DNA of 34,157 nt from Gammaproteobacteria bacterium (GCA_030425845.1 JAUHZG010000006.1:1-34157); one strand, 5' to 3'. Numbered from the stretch's first letter, positions 15,955 to 23,264 are shown. Notes: a model not told the origin generated them from the letters alone. A program made the numbers and translations.

Positions 15955-17270
15955 GAAAACTATGGACTGTACTCGCCGCTCTCACTTGCCTAGGGGCACA
16001 AGCTGCTACGCCCGAGCTTCCCTCGCACAAGATACAAACTTTTCATACAGACAATGGTGTGCCGGTTTTATTTGTACGAGCGAAGCAGTTACCCATGCTC
16101 GATGTGGCGGTAGTGTTCCATGCCGGCTCGTTATTCGATGGCAAGTCACGAGGTCGGGCTAACATGGTCAGCGACTTACTCGCCGAAGGGACCACACGTT
16201 ACAGTGCTGAGCAGTTAGCGTTGCGTTTTGATGATATTGGGGCAGAGTTTATTGCGATTGCCGATAGAGATAAAGCTACCGTTTCACTACGCACCTTGAC
16301 AAAAAAACGTTATCTCAATACTGCGATTAGCACCCTTAACAACGTGCTGACTAAAGCGAACTTTCCTGCTGCAGCTGTGGCACGCGAGAAAAAATCTATT
16401 TTGCATGCGATAGAGATGCAACAACAATCGCCTTCAACCTTGGCGAGCAATGCGCTCTACTCCGGGCTTTATGGTGACACTGGTTACGGGGTGCCTGTGA
16501 TAGGAACAACGGCAGGCGTATCTGAGTTAACACGCGATGAGTTGTTAGCGTTTTACCATCGTTACTACGTGAGTAAAAATGCAGTGATCGCCATGATTGG
16601 TGATGTGACACTTGCCCAGGCGAAACGCGTTGCGAACAAATTAACGCAAGGCATGCGAGAGGGCGTCAAAGCCATAGAGCCCCATTATTATCGGGCCAAC
16701 AAACGTAAAGGGATCCACCATATTTTATATCCGTCATCACAAATGCAGATCCGTATGGGAGAGATTGCGATTAATCGTTTGAGTAAAGATTATGTGCCCA
16801 TGTTTGTCGCTACCCATATTTTAGGGGGCAGCGGAGGAGACTCGATTTTGTATCAGTCCATCCGTGAAAAGCATGGTTTATCTTATGCACCTTACAGTTA
16901 TGTGAATCCTCTGTGGCGTAATGGGCCGTTTGTGGTGTCACTACAGACTCGCACGAGCAAAGGCGAACAGGCGGTGGAGCTTACCAAAAAAGAAATCGCT
17001 CACTTCATTAAAGTGGGGCCAACCAAGGCCCAGTTAGCGCAGGCGGTAGAGCATTTAACAGGCAGTATCCCGCTGTCTGTTGCGACGAATGTCACCATGC
17101 TACGACGTTTGGTGCTGATTGGTTTTTATCATTTGCCTCTTGATTACACACAGCAGATTTTACATAAGCTTGCATTACTCACTCCTGAAAAAGTACAAAA
17201 AGTCTTTGCCAAACACGTAAGCTTAAATAGCATGTATATCGTTACTGTCGGGAAAAAAGAGCGAGCGTAG
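15951..17270 (+). CDS. M16 family peptidase-like protein (inactive partner)
   Basis: 439 residues with a signal peptide (cleavage near GAQAATPE). It aligns with the M16 fold (VFHAGSLFDGK, DLLAEGT, REKHGLSYAPYSY), but the HxxEH segment is replaced by GRANMVSDLLAEGT, so no zinc site remains. Paired active and inactive M16 subunits are common in bacteria, and the overlap of start and stop with the previous gene supports a heterodimer. Substrates are unknown, probably periplasmic peptides or signal peptides. The rsmD gene starts 4 bp after its stop. Confidence 0.88.
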   Translation: MRKLWTVLAALTCLGAQAATPELPSHKIQTFHTDNGVPVLFVRAKQLPMLDVAVVFHAGSLFDGKSRGRANMVSDLLAEGTTRYSAEQLALRFDDIGAEFIAIADRDKATVSLRTLTKKRYLNTAISTLNNVLTKANFPAAAVAREKKSILHAIEMQQQSPSTLASNALYSGLYGDTGYGVPVIGTTAGVSELTRDELLAFYHRYYVSKNAVIAMIGDVTLAQAKRVANKLTQGMREGVKAIEPHYYRANKRKGIHHILYPSSQMQIRMGEIAINRLSKDYVPMFVATHILGGSGGDSILYQSIREKHGLSYAPYSYVNPLWRNGPFVVSLQTRTSKGEQAVELTKKEIAHFIKVGPTKAQLAQAVEHLTGSIPLSVATNVTMLRRLVLIGFYHLPLDYTQQILHKLALLTPEKVQKVFAKHVSLNSMYIVTVGKKERA

Positions 17271-17274
17271 AGGT

Positions 17275-17841
17275 ATGCGAGCGAAACCTGGGCATATTCG
17301 CTTAATCGGAGGGGCGTTTCGTGGGCGACAAATTCCGGTTGCTGACGCCAAGGGGTTACGTCCAACACAAGACAGAATTCGTGAAACGCTGTTCAATTGG
17401 TTGATGAATGAAGTGCACGGCGCGCGTTGCCTTGATATGTTTGCAGGCACAGGCGCACTAGGACTAGAAGCGCTGTCGCGTGGTGCTGCTCATGTGACTT
17501 TTTTTGAAAAAAACTCAGCCTTAGCCAAAGCCTTATCCGACAATGTGGTGCGCTTAGATTGCGCCCCGCGCGCGAATGTACTTCATGCTGATGCGACTTC
17601 TTATGTAGCGCAAGAGCTGGCGTTTGATATTGTTTTTTTAGACCCACCGTTTGGGCAAAACCTCTTAACCCCAGCACTAGCGGCGCTAAGCCAAAAAGGG
17701 ATGCTGGCCAGAGGGGCTCTCATTTATATCGAGAGGGCTAGCGACGATAAGCTACCCTATCTACCTGAAAGTTGGAGTTGCTTAAAGTCCAAGCAGACTA
17801 AGCAGGTTAGCTATAGCCTACATACTTGTTGCGATCTATGA
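17275..17841 (+). CDS. rsmD: 16S rRNA (guanine966-N2)-methyltransferase RsmD
   Basis: 188 residues. RLIGGAFRGRQIPV and LRPTQDRIRETLFNWL at the N-terminus are characteristic of RsmD. CLDMFAGTGALGLEALSRGA is SAM motif I, and FDIVFLDPPFG carries the catalytic DPPF motif. The enzyme methylates G966 of 16S rRNA in the assembled small subunit. It is the last gene of the M16-M16-rsmD run, with 4 bp between genes. The start ATG is preceded by GAGG. Confidence 0.95.
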   Translation: MRAKPGHIRLIGGAFRGRQIPVADAKGLRPTQDRIRETLFNWLMNEVHGARCLDMFAGTGALGLEALSRGAAHVTFFEKNSALAKALSDNVVRLDCAPRANVLHADATSYVAQELAFDIVFLDPPFGQNLLTPALAALSQKGMLARGALIYIERASDDKLPYLPESWSCLKSKQTKQVSYSLHTCCDL

Positions 17842-17855
17842 AATTTGCTGTGCTG

Positions 17856-17888
17856 CATAATATTTCCTTAAGGATGCTGTTGTATATT
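17856..17888 (+). promoter_or_regulatory. PmrA-box-like promoter of the small orphan membrane protein gene
   Basis: CATAAT (17856-17861), 5 bp, CTTAAG (17867-17872), 10 bp, then TATATT (17883-17888). The PmrA box of enterobacteria is YTTAAK-n5-YTTAAK; the first half here has one mismatch and the second is perfect. Transcription would start near 17895, about 23 nt before the ATG. The same geometry occurs at 19519-19551 and, on the other strand, at 31578-31610. Confidence 0.6.
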
Positions 17889-17917
17889 CAAAACTCACTT
17901 AAATGAGGAGTAAAATT

Positions 17918-18262
17918 ATGACAACTGTTCCCTTTGACGGTAGAGATCTTGAAGCGGATGCTGATCCTGAAGTAAAACGACCTTTATCCTATTCTGACGA
18001 CTCCGCGCCTGTTGTCCGAGCTGCTAACCCTAGAGCTATTGCGAAAACAATGGGTTGGTTGGTTTGTATTGGCATTGCGGGAGTGATTTCTTATCTTTCG
18101 GTAGTGGGGTCACAAGCGCAATCTGCTACTAACGATGGCTCGGGTTCTTCGACGATGGGGGCTGCACTTCTATTGGGAGTGGCTGCCTCGTCAGCTCTGT
18201 TCGGCATGTGCTCAACTGGTTGTATGATCAGTCAAGCTTGTGGAATACGTGCTTCACGCTAA
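17918..18262 (+). CDS. Small orphan membrane protein, candidate Dot/Icm-linked
   Basis: 114 residues from ATG 17918, which has a strong Shine-Dalgarno (GAGGAG, 17905-17910); an upstream in-frame codon at 17903 overlaps that site and is rejected. The N-terminal ~45 residues are acidic and polar. Two membrane helices follow (MGWLVCIGIAGVISYLSVVG and GAALLLGVAASSALFGM), then a short Cys-rich end (CSTGCMISQACG). I recognise no family. It lies just upstream of dotD, and its promoter looks PmrA-controlled. It may be a Dot/Icm accessory protein or a small membrane effector; both are inference. Confidence 0.65.
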   Translation: MTTVPFDGRDLEADADPEVKRPLSYSDDSAPVVRAANPRAIAKTMGWLVCIGIAGVISYLSVVGSQAQSATNDGSGSSTMGAALLLGVAASSALFGMCSTGCMISQACGIRASR

Positions 18263-18276
18263 TGACTTAAGCCGAT

Positions 18277-18310
18277 CTGCTGTTTAGGGTTAAAGCCCCC
18301 TAAACAGCAG
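18277..18310 (+). terminator. Strong hairpin after the small membrane protein gene
   Basis: CTGCTGTTTAGGG (18277-18289) and CCCTAAACAGCAG (18298-18310) form a perfect 13-bp stem with an 8-nt loop, 14 bp after the stop codon. There is no run of T after it (CTGTTTGC), so it may be an attenuating or RNA-stabilising structure rather than a full terminator before dotD. Confidence 0.55.
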
Positions 18311-18375
18311 CTGTTTGCAAAGAGCAATCTGATTTTATTTGTAGTCACCTCGCAGGAACTAGGGAGCGTAACTGG

Positions 18376-18404
18376 TTGACTTTAATACTGCTTCTTGTTT
18401 CAAT
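18376..18404 (+). promoter_or_regulatory. Possible sigma-70 promoter for dotD
   Basis: TTGACT (18376-18381), 17 bp, TTCAAT (18399-18404), about 48 bp before the dotD ATG. The -35 is near perfect and the -10 is 4/6. It would let dotD be transcribed separately from the gene before the hairpin. No PmrA-like double hexamer is evident here. Confidence 0.4.
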
Positions 18405-18451
18405 AAGAGTTTGAGGCACAAGATATTCTACTTTAGGGATGTGGTCGATAA

Positions 18452-18931
18452 ATGCGGAATAGCGTTAGATTGTTAACTGTACTTGCAGCGAGCACCATGC
18501 TTGCTGCCTGCGCGACCCGAAACATTACCACTCCTCGGCAAATCAATCCTAGCGATCCCGCTGAAGTGACCCTCGCTGAAGCGGCGGTGTCTGTTAGCCA
18601 ATCCCTCAAAAATATGGACGAAATCACGCGCGCGAATACCCCTAAGAGTAAACGTTTGGTGAAAGTGAGTCCTTATCGCATGCCTGGACGTTTATCGATT
18701 GACTGGTCAGGTCCGATTGAGAAAATTTTACTGCGGATCGCACGCTCGCAAGATTACAAGTTGCGGGTGCTAGGAATAGAGCCTGCGATTCCGGTTATTG
18801 TCACGCTTAACGACAGAGACACAGCTGTGACCAGTATCTTAAGAGATATTGATTTCCAAGCGGGCGAGCGTGCACGTGTTAGAGTCTACAATAATAGTCA
18901 TACTATTGAGCTTCGTTACACCCCTGTGTAA
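18452..18931 (+). CDS. dotD: Type IVB secretion system lipoprotein DotD
   Basis: 159 residues. The signal peptide ends in the lipobox LAAC with the lipidated Cys at residue 20. LAEAAVSVSQSLKNMDEI, the segment LSIDWSGPIEKILLRIA and the C-terminal VRVYNNSHTIELRYTP are the hallmark segments of DotD. With DotC and DotH it builds the outer-membrane part of the Dot/Icm core complex that delivers effectors into host cells; the C-terminal domain resembles secretin N-domains. The length is close to that of Legionella DotD. In Legionella dotD sits in a dotD-dotC-dotB cluster; here it stands alone, followed by repeat-rich noncoding DNA. This gene is the main evidence for the organism being Legionellales-like. 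Confidence 0.93.
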   Translation: MRNSVRLLTVLAASTMLAACATRNITTPRQINPSDPAEVTLAEAAVSVSQSLKNMDEITRANTPKSKRLVKVSPYRMPGRLSIDWSGPIEKILLRIARSQDYKLRVLGIEPAIPVIVTLNDRDTAVTSILRDIDFQAGERARVRVYNNSHTIELRYTPV

Positions 18932-18942
18932 GTAGGGGCGAC

Positions 18943-19137
18943 GAGAAGCGCGCTATGCGGCGTTAAAAGTTCGCTCAAAGTCGGTCATTTACTATGCGTG
19001 CACTCCCTCCTTGGAGTAGGGCTGATGAGAATTGCGTTATACGTCGTTGCAGCCACACTCAAAGTCGGTCATTTACTAAAGTAAACTCCCTCCTTCTCGC
19101 GTGACTACGCCTCGTCTAACACAATTCTCATCAGCCC
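18943..19137. repeat. Tandem ~84-bp repeat containing a long palindrome
   Basis: Two copies start at 18943 and 19027 with GAGAA. Both share CAAAGTCGGTCATTTAC (within 18974-18994 and 19058-19078) and ACTCCCTCCTT (19002-19012 and 19085-19095), with an offset of 83-84 bp. The second copy lies inside an inverted repeat: GGGCTGATGAGAATTG (19019-19034) is exactly complementary to 19122-19137, and pairing continues inward with mismatches. It looks like a dispersed intergenic palindromic element that duplicated in place. Confidence 0.7.
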
Positions 19138-19175
19138 TTGGGTTTTGTGGAAGGTGGGTCAACCAATTATATTGG

Positions 19176-19198
19176 ATTGTCCGGTCAAGCCGGACAAT
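19176..19198. repeat. Short palindromic element (ATTGTCCGG hairpin)
   Basis: ATTGTCCGG-TCAAG-CCGGACAAT is a perfect 9-bp stem with a 5-nt loop, flanked by TGG before and GACA after. Elements of this form (a GTC/GAC-edged hairpin around a GC core) are widespread as multi-copy intergenic palindromes in intracellular proteobacteria. Confidence 0.6.
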
Positions 19199-19293
19199 GA
19201 CACCTCATGCTGGGCTCCAAAGGTGACCTCATACGTAAGAATGCCACCTTGACGTTCGTAGGGAGATTAGCGCGTAATCCACCAAAAATGTCT

Positions 19294-19355
19294 GACTATT
19301 CTAGCCCCCATCCCTGAATAGTCTTGACTATTCGGGGATGGATGCTGGAATAGTC
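19294..19355. repeat. Double GACTATTC palindrome
   Basis: Two 30-bp arms (19294-19323 and 19326-19355), separated by TT, are near-perfect reverse complements (about 26 of 30 positions). Each arm itself begins with GACTATTC and ends with its complement GAATAGTC, so this 8-bp motif appears four times in alternating orientation. The element can fold as one long hairpin or as two smaller ones. Confidence 0.7.
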
Positions 19356-19518
19356 AATGAACAAGGAAGCCTTTCAGTTATATAATCAACGGATTATCAA
19401 AGTCATGCTTCAAAGGGGAGGTGAAAACACTTGCCCCATGGTTGGTGTCTCTCAATTTTAAGATTGAAAAACTGATTAATTAAGCGTTAAATTTCATTTT
19501 TCAATAAGTTACTCATAA

Positions 19519-19551
19519 CTTAAGCTTGCCTTAAGACTTGGCGGCTATAAT
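19519..19551 (+). promoter_or_regulatory. Perfect PmrA-box promoter of the large orphan membrane protein gene
   Basis: CTTAAG (19519-19524), 5 bp CTTGC, CTTAAG (19530-19535), 10 bp, then a perfect TATAAT (19546-19551). Both half-sites match YTTAAK-n5-YTTAAK exactly and the second lies at the -35 position, where PmrA contacts polymerase. Transcription would begin near 19558, leaving a ~97-nt leader. Confidence 0.7.
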
Positions 19552-19654
19552 GGTCGCCTGCGCGATGTCTATAAATAAAACAAATGCGCGAGCAAATATG
19601 TTATAGCGTCTTTTTCTGTTAATGGTAACGAGTGAGAAGAGAGGAAAGTCAAAA

Positions 19655-21706
19655 ATGCCGATGAATAAATTACAAGGTAGCGACAAAAAAAGAGTCGCGA
19701 TAGCCGCGGGCGTGTTAACAGCGCTTATTTTACCAACTACTTCCATTTACCTTGCTTCTTCTCGCTCGAATCCTGACAGTAATGTCTTGGACGATATCGC
19801 TTCCCCAATGTATAACTTATTCCTCACTTTGGCTTTTTCGCCTGAAGGCTTTCGTTATGCCATTGAGCCGCTTTGGCGCATCTATCTTTATATTACAAAA
19901 TCTTCTTACACTGAGCTGAGTGGGGGGGAGGCTCCTGCCCCAAGAGCGGGATATGATGACGGCGGGCCTGTGGCCGAAGAAGAAAATACCTGGGCGGACG
20001 TAGCTTGGTATACTCTAGAGTGGGTAGCGACTATGTGGTTCTCAGTGGCGGCTGCTAAGCTGTATGCTGATATGATTAAAGTGGATGCTATTGCAGAAGA
20101 AGCATTGCTTGGCAAAGGGTGGTACGGGTATTACTTAGCAGGCTTTACCCCAATGAATATTGTCGGGGTGAAAGATTTATTGGTTGATAAGGTTATTGCG
20201 AACATCAAAATGCTGATGCGTCATCTGATATGGCCTGAAACACAACAAGACTCACTTAACGCCAATGCGGTACGAGAAGCGCTCCGTTCGCAACGACTTG
20301 CTTACAAGCACAGACAACTGAAAACAGTCACACATGCAGAGGGTGGGGCTGAGGCTCATCAGCCTTTGCAAGCAGTAAACCACCTTGATAGAGGGGCTTA
20401 CACTCAGTATGGGTCTTCCCTTGTGACATTTCCCATCTTGTTTATGTTCGCCTCGGTTGGTTTTATGTCTTACTTTCGTGACTCAAACTTCTGGGGTGAG
20501 GACGTAGATGGCCTAGAAGCATTTTGGCAAGACTCGGCTTTCTTGAGTGCGATGGTTGCAAGTTTAGGTTTGACTGCCGTGATGGTACAAACGATGGTGA
20601 CATCGCTTGATAACTGGGTTGATTCAAAAGTGCAACCCTGGATAGCGCGTCTCAATCAAAAGGACTCAGGCAAGCTTAATCAAGTTGGCCAGGTAATATT
20701 TAAGTGGCTTATTTCTGCTTTGATTGTGTATGGAGCGCGCTATACGGTGATCCCAACGCTTAACTTGAACGCGATATACTTTACTAATCTGTTTAGCTCG
20801 TCTGTGAATGAGTTCATCGATGCGCCAACCTATGCCGGTACTATGTTTTTTAATGCGTTCGGTGCTTTTTCGCTTTATTGTCAGTATTTGATGAAGGCAT
20901 ATGATTATTTTGGTGCTGATGAGAGTGCCAAAGCGTATAACGAGTACCAACATTATACAAAAGATGGCAGCGGAAGAGATGTCGAGTCAGTCGTAACTAA
21001 GGTTGATCATTTGTTAGAGCTCTCTGATGAGGAGTTGTTGGGTATTGTGGCGAACGCTGGTGATCTGAGACTCAGCAGACCTGAAGGCAGTGCTCCCATC
21101 CAAGTGGCACATGATGATATTTCTACTCGCTATAAATTACTCCTTGTTGGGCTGGTGAATGCGGCGGTCCCGTTGTTAAATGGCTTGTTTAATAAAGTAC
21201 TGCCTGATGGGCTAGCGCCAGCGTACCGTGCCTTTGCTACGCCTGCTATTGTGATCACCTTGCTTGCAGCAGCTGTGCAGTGGAAACAAGTGAGTCAGTT
21301 TACTTCTGGTGGCGGTGCTGAAGTTGCTGCTGTACCTCAACCCAAATCAGCCAAGCTAAAAGGCCTGATGAATGTGGTTTTATCTGCGGTGGCTTTTGGT
21401 GTAAGTGCTGGTTCGGTTTGGTTTATGTACTATACGTCTATTGATCCTAGTTACGATAGGACAATGGTCCCCGTTAGTGATGATTTTGAGGTGGCAGTTG
21501 GTTACGATGACAAAGCAGCTGCTGTTGAGTTAGCCATGGAGTTTGCCCAATATATAGGGACGTTCTTTGCCTCTGTCATTGCGGTGAATACGCTTATTCC
21601 TTACAGGCAAACTCAGCGAGTAGTGGATCTTGAGGTCAGTCCAGAGATCATTCCTGCTGCCCCTGTACCAGGTGCTGCGCCAGGCTCTGGCGGTACATTC
21701 GCATAA
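19655..21706 (+). CDS. Large orphan multi-pass membrane protein, candidate Dot/Icm effector
   Basis: 683 residues from ATG 19655, with AGAGGA about 9 nt upstream; an ATG at 19622 has no ribosome site. I recognise no family. About ten membrane helices are spread over the protein, including VAIAAGVLTALILPTTSIYL, LVTFPILFMFASVGFMSYF, LISALIVYGARYTVIPTL and NVVLSAVAFGVSAGSVWFMY. Between them lie polar loops, one acidic (about residues 95-115) and one long and charged (about 430-490). The tail is Pro/Ala/Gly-rich (APVPGAAPGSGGTFA). The perfect PmrA box and the nearness of dotD make it a candidate Dot/Icm substrate. Against this, the tail lacks an obvious Glu-rich secretion signal. It could also be a bacterial envelope protein. 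Confidence 0.7.
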   Translation: MPMNKLQGSDKKRVAIAAGVLTALILPTTSIYLASSRSNPDSNVLDDIASPMYNLFLTLAFSPEGFRYAIEPLWRIYLYITKSSYTELSGGEAPAPRAGYDDGGPVAEEENTWADVAWYTLEWVATMWFSVAAAKLYADMIKVDAIAEEALLGKGWYGYYLAGFTPMNIVGVKDLLVDKVIANIKMLMRHLIWPETQQDSLNANAVREALRSQRLAYKHRQLKTVTHAEGGAEAHQPLQAVNHLDRGAYTQYGSSLVTFPILFMFASVGFMSYFRDSNFWGEDVDGLEAFWQDSAFLSAMVASLGLTAVMVQTMVTSLDNWVDSKVQPWIARLNQKDSGKLNQVGQVIFKWLISALIVYGARYTVIPTLNLNAIYFTNLFSSSVNEFIDAPTYAGTMFFNAFGAFSLYCQYLMKAYDYFGADESAKAYNEYQHYTKDGSGRDVESVVTKVDHLLELSDEELLGIVANAGDLRLSRPEGSAPIQVAHDDISTRYKLLLVGLVNAAVPLLNGLFNKVLPDGLAPAYRAFATPAIVITLLAAAVQWKQVSQFTSGGGAEVAAVPQPKSAKLKGLMNVVLSAVAFGVSAGSVWFMYYTSIDPSYDRTMVPVSDDFEVAVGYDDKAAAVELAMEFAQYIGTFFASVIAVNTLIPYRQTQRVVDLEVSPEIIPAAPVPGAAPGSGGTFA

Positions 21707-21714
21707 GTCTAGCA

Positions 21715-21754
21715 AAAGAAAACCGGAGGATTCGCGTGTAGCGCGAGTCCTCCT
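21715..21754 (-). terminator. Rho-independent terminator of hsp20 (possibly bidirectional)
   Basis: GGAGGATTCGCG (21725-21736) and CGCGAGTCCTCC (21742-21753) pair with one wobble around a 5-nt loop. On the minus strand the stem is followed by GGTTTTCTTTT, a proper U-tract for hsp20. The stem also sits just after the stop of the convergent large membrane protein gene and may end that transcript too. Confidence 0.75.
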
Positions 21755-21763
21755 TAGTGCGGG

Positions 21764-22195
21764 TTACTCTTCAACAGAGATTTTACGAGAGACTTGTACG
21801 TCTTGTTTGGGAATTGTAATTTGCAGCACTCCGTGTTTACTTTGTGCGGAAATTTTTTCTCCATCAACGCCGTCCGGTAAAGCGAAGCGACGGTAAAACA
21901 CCCCGTGCTGTCTTTCGATGCGGTTAAAGTTATCGCTAGACTCGGCTGATTCGTGTTTGCGCTCACCTTTAATGGTAAGCACATTGTTATCCATAGAAAT
22001 ATCAATGTCTTTAGGTGCAACGCCTGGAATATCGGCTATTAGGACGAAGCTGTTCTTTTCTTCTTTGATATCCACATGCGGCGTCCAGTCGCTGGTTGCC
22101 ACATTGGAATGATCATCGCTGGGCAACCCATCGAAGAGTCGATTGATCTCGTGGTGTAATTGTGAAAAAGGCGCGTATTTTTTTACTAAGGTCAT
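21764..22195 (-). CDS. Hsp20 family small heat-shock chaperone
   Basis: 143 residues. The alpha-crystallin domain runs from about residue 38 to 135: WTPHVDIKEEKNSFVLIADI, PGVAPKDIDISMDNNVLTIK and RRFALPDGVDGEKISAQSKH. The C-terminal V-S-R-K-I end has an I/V-x-I/V-like anchor for oligomer assembly. It is an ATP-independent holdase that binds unfolding proteins in the cytoplasm. The ATG has AAGGAG 7 nt upstream, and a textbook sigma-32 promoter precedes it. It is similar in size to Legionella GspA-type proteins and E. coli IbpA. Confidence 0.93.
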   Translation of the reverse strand: MTLVKKYAPFSQLHHEINRLFDGLPSDDHSNVATSDWTPHVDIKEEKNSFVLIADIPGVAPKDIDISMDNNVLTIKGERKHESAESSDNFNRIERQHGVFYRRFALPDGVDGEKISAQSKHGVLQITIPKQDVQVSRKISVEE

Positions 22196-22232
22196 GACTT
22201 TTCTCCTTAACGGTTTTACTAGCTCAATAATT

Positions 22233-22260
22233 AACTGGGGATCACCACAGATTTTTCAAG
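22233..22260 (-). promoter_or_regulatory. Sigma-32 (heat-shock) promoter of hsp20
   Basis: Reading the minus strand, CTTGAAA (22260-22254), a 13-bp spacer, then CCCCAGTT (22240-22233). The RpoH consensus is CTTGAAA with a 13-14 bp spacer and CCCCATNT; this is one mismatch from perfect. It lies about 38 bp before the hsp20 start. Confidence 0.85.
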
Positions 22261-22265
22261 TGTAT

Positions 22266-22294
22266 TTGACAGTTCGCGTCTCTTCATTGATCAT
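22266..22294 (+). promoter_or_regulatory. Sigma-70 promoter of the hem operon
   Basis: A perfect -35 TTGACA (22266-22271), 17 bp, then GATCAT (22289-22294). It is about 31 bp before the hemC ATG and back to back with the hsp20 heat-shock promoter. Confidence 0.6.
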
Positions 22295-22325
22295 GAGGCA
22301 TGTCGACAAAAGAGTTAACTAATTG

Positions 22326-23264
22326 ATGACAAAGACAATCCTTACTATTGCAACACGTGAAAGTCAGCTGGCACTTTGGCAAGCGAACTGGGCTAAGGCA
22401 ACCCTAGAACAAGCGCACCCTGAGCTGACGGTGAAATTACTGCCTATGACCACACAAGGCGATCAGTTGCTTTCCATGCCACTGGCGACGGTGGGCGGCA
22501 AGGGTTTGTTCTTAAAAGAGCTCGAAAAGGCCCTACTCGAACGGCGTGCTGATGTCGCGATTCATTCACTCAAAGACGTGACCGTGACACAACCTGCTGG
22601 ACTCTGCTTAAGTGCTTACTCACCAAGAGAAGAAGCACGGGATGCCTTTGTTTCGAATACCTACCAATCCATACACGCTTTACCCAAAGGTGCGCGGATT
22701 GGTACCTCGAGTATTCGCCGAGTGAGCCAGCTCAAAGCGTTGCGCCCAGATTGTGAATTCATTCCTTTGCGCGGTAATGTGCAGACACGGCTTTCCAAGC
22801 TTGATGCCGGTGAGTTCGATGCGATTATTTTAGCGGCCGCTGGGTTGTTACGGCTGGAGTTGTCTGCGCGCATTGCAAGTTTGCTAGAGATTGACGAGTG
22901 TTTACCCGCGGTAGGGCAAGGGGTAATGGTGGCCCAGTGTCGCGTGGAAGATGAGGCAACACTAAAGCGCTTGCAGTGTCTCAATCAGGACGCGGCGAGT
23001 GCTTGCGCGCAGGTTGAGCGTGCAGTGAATGCGACGTTAAACGGTGGCTGCCAAATGCCAATCGCGTCACACGCGACAGTAACTGCAGATAAAGTCTCGG
23101 CTAAAGCATTAGTGGCTTCTGAGGATGGAGCGACTATCTTGCGCGCACAAGGCGAAGCCCCACTAAGTGACGCGCAAGTGCTAGGAGAGCACTTGGCGCA
23201 GGAGTTATTTTCCCAAGGGGCACAGGCATTGTTAGACGCCGTGACGTCACGAGATAAGTCGTGA
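22326..23264 (+). CDS. hemC: Hydroxymethylbilane synthase (porphobilinogen deaminase)
   Basis: 312 residues from ATG 22326 (a TTG one codon upstream is not needed). TIATRESQLALWQA, LKDVTVTQPAG, the segment IGTSSIRRVSQL and RGNVQTRLSKLDAGEFDAII are typical. Cys242 in NGGCQMPIA binds the dipyrromethane cofactor, at the same number as in E. coli. The enzyme joins four porphobilinogens into hydroxymethylbilane in the cytoplasm. It is the first gene of hemC-hemD-hemX-hemY; its TGA overlaps the GTG start of hemD. Confidence 0.96.
   Translation: MTKTILTIATRESQLALWQANWAKATLEQAHPELTVKLLPMTTQGDQLLSMPLATVGGKGLFLKELEKALLERRADVAIHSLKDVTVTQPAGLCLSAYSPREEARDAFVSNTYQSIHALPKGARIGTSSIRRVSQLKALRPDCEFIPLRGNVQTRLSKLDAGEFDAIILAAAGLLRLELSARIASLLEIDECLPAVGQGVMVAQCRVEDEATLKRLQCLNQDAASACAQVERAVNATLNGGCQMPIASHATVTADKVSAKALVASEDGATILRAQGEAPLSDAQVLGEHLAQELFSQGAQALLDAVTSRDKS

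Larger units (their letters stand above)
18932..19518. other. Repeat-rich intergenic region, no gene seen
   Basis: The gap between dotD and the next gene is about 690-720 bp, ending in the promoter at 19519-19551. It holds no convincing open frame but three kinds of repeat, listed separately: a tandem 84-bp unit with a palindrome, a TTGTCCGG hairpin, and a double GACTATTC palindrome. The remaining 19356-19518 is AT-rich and shows nothing recognisable. Confidence 0.7.
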
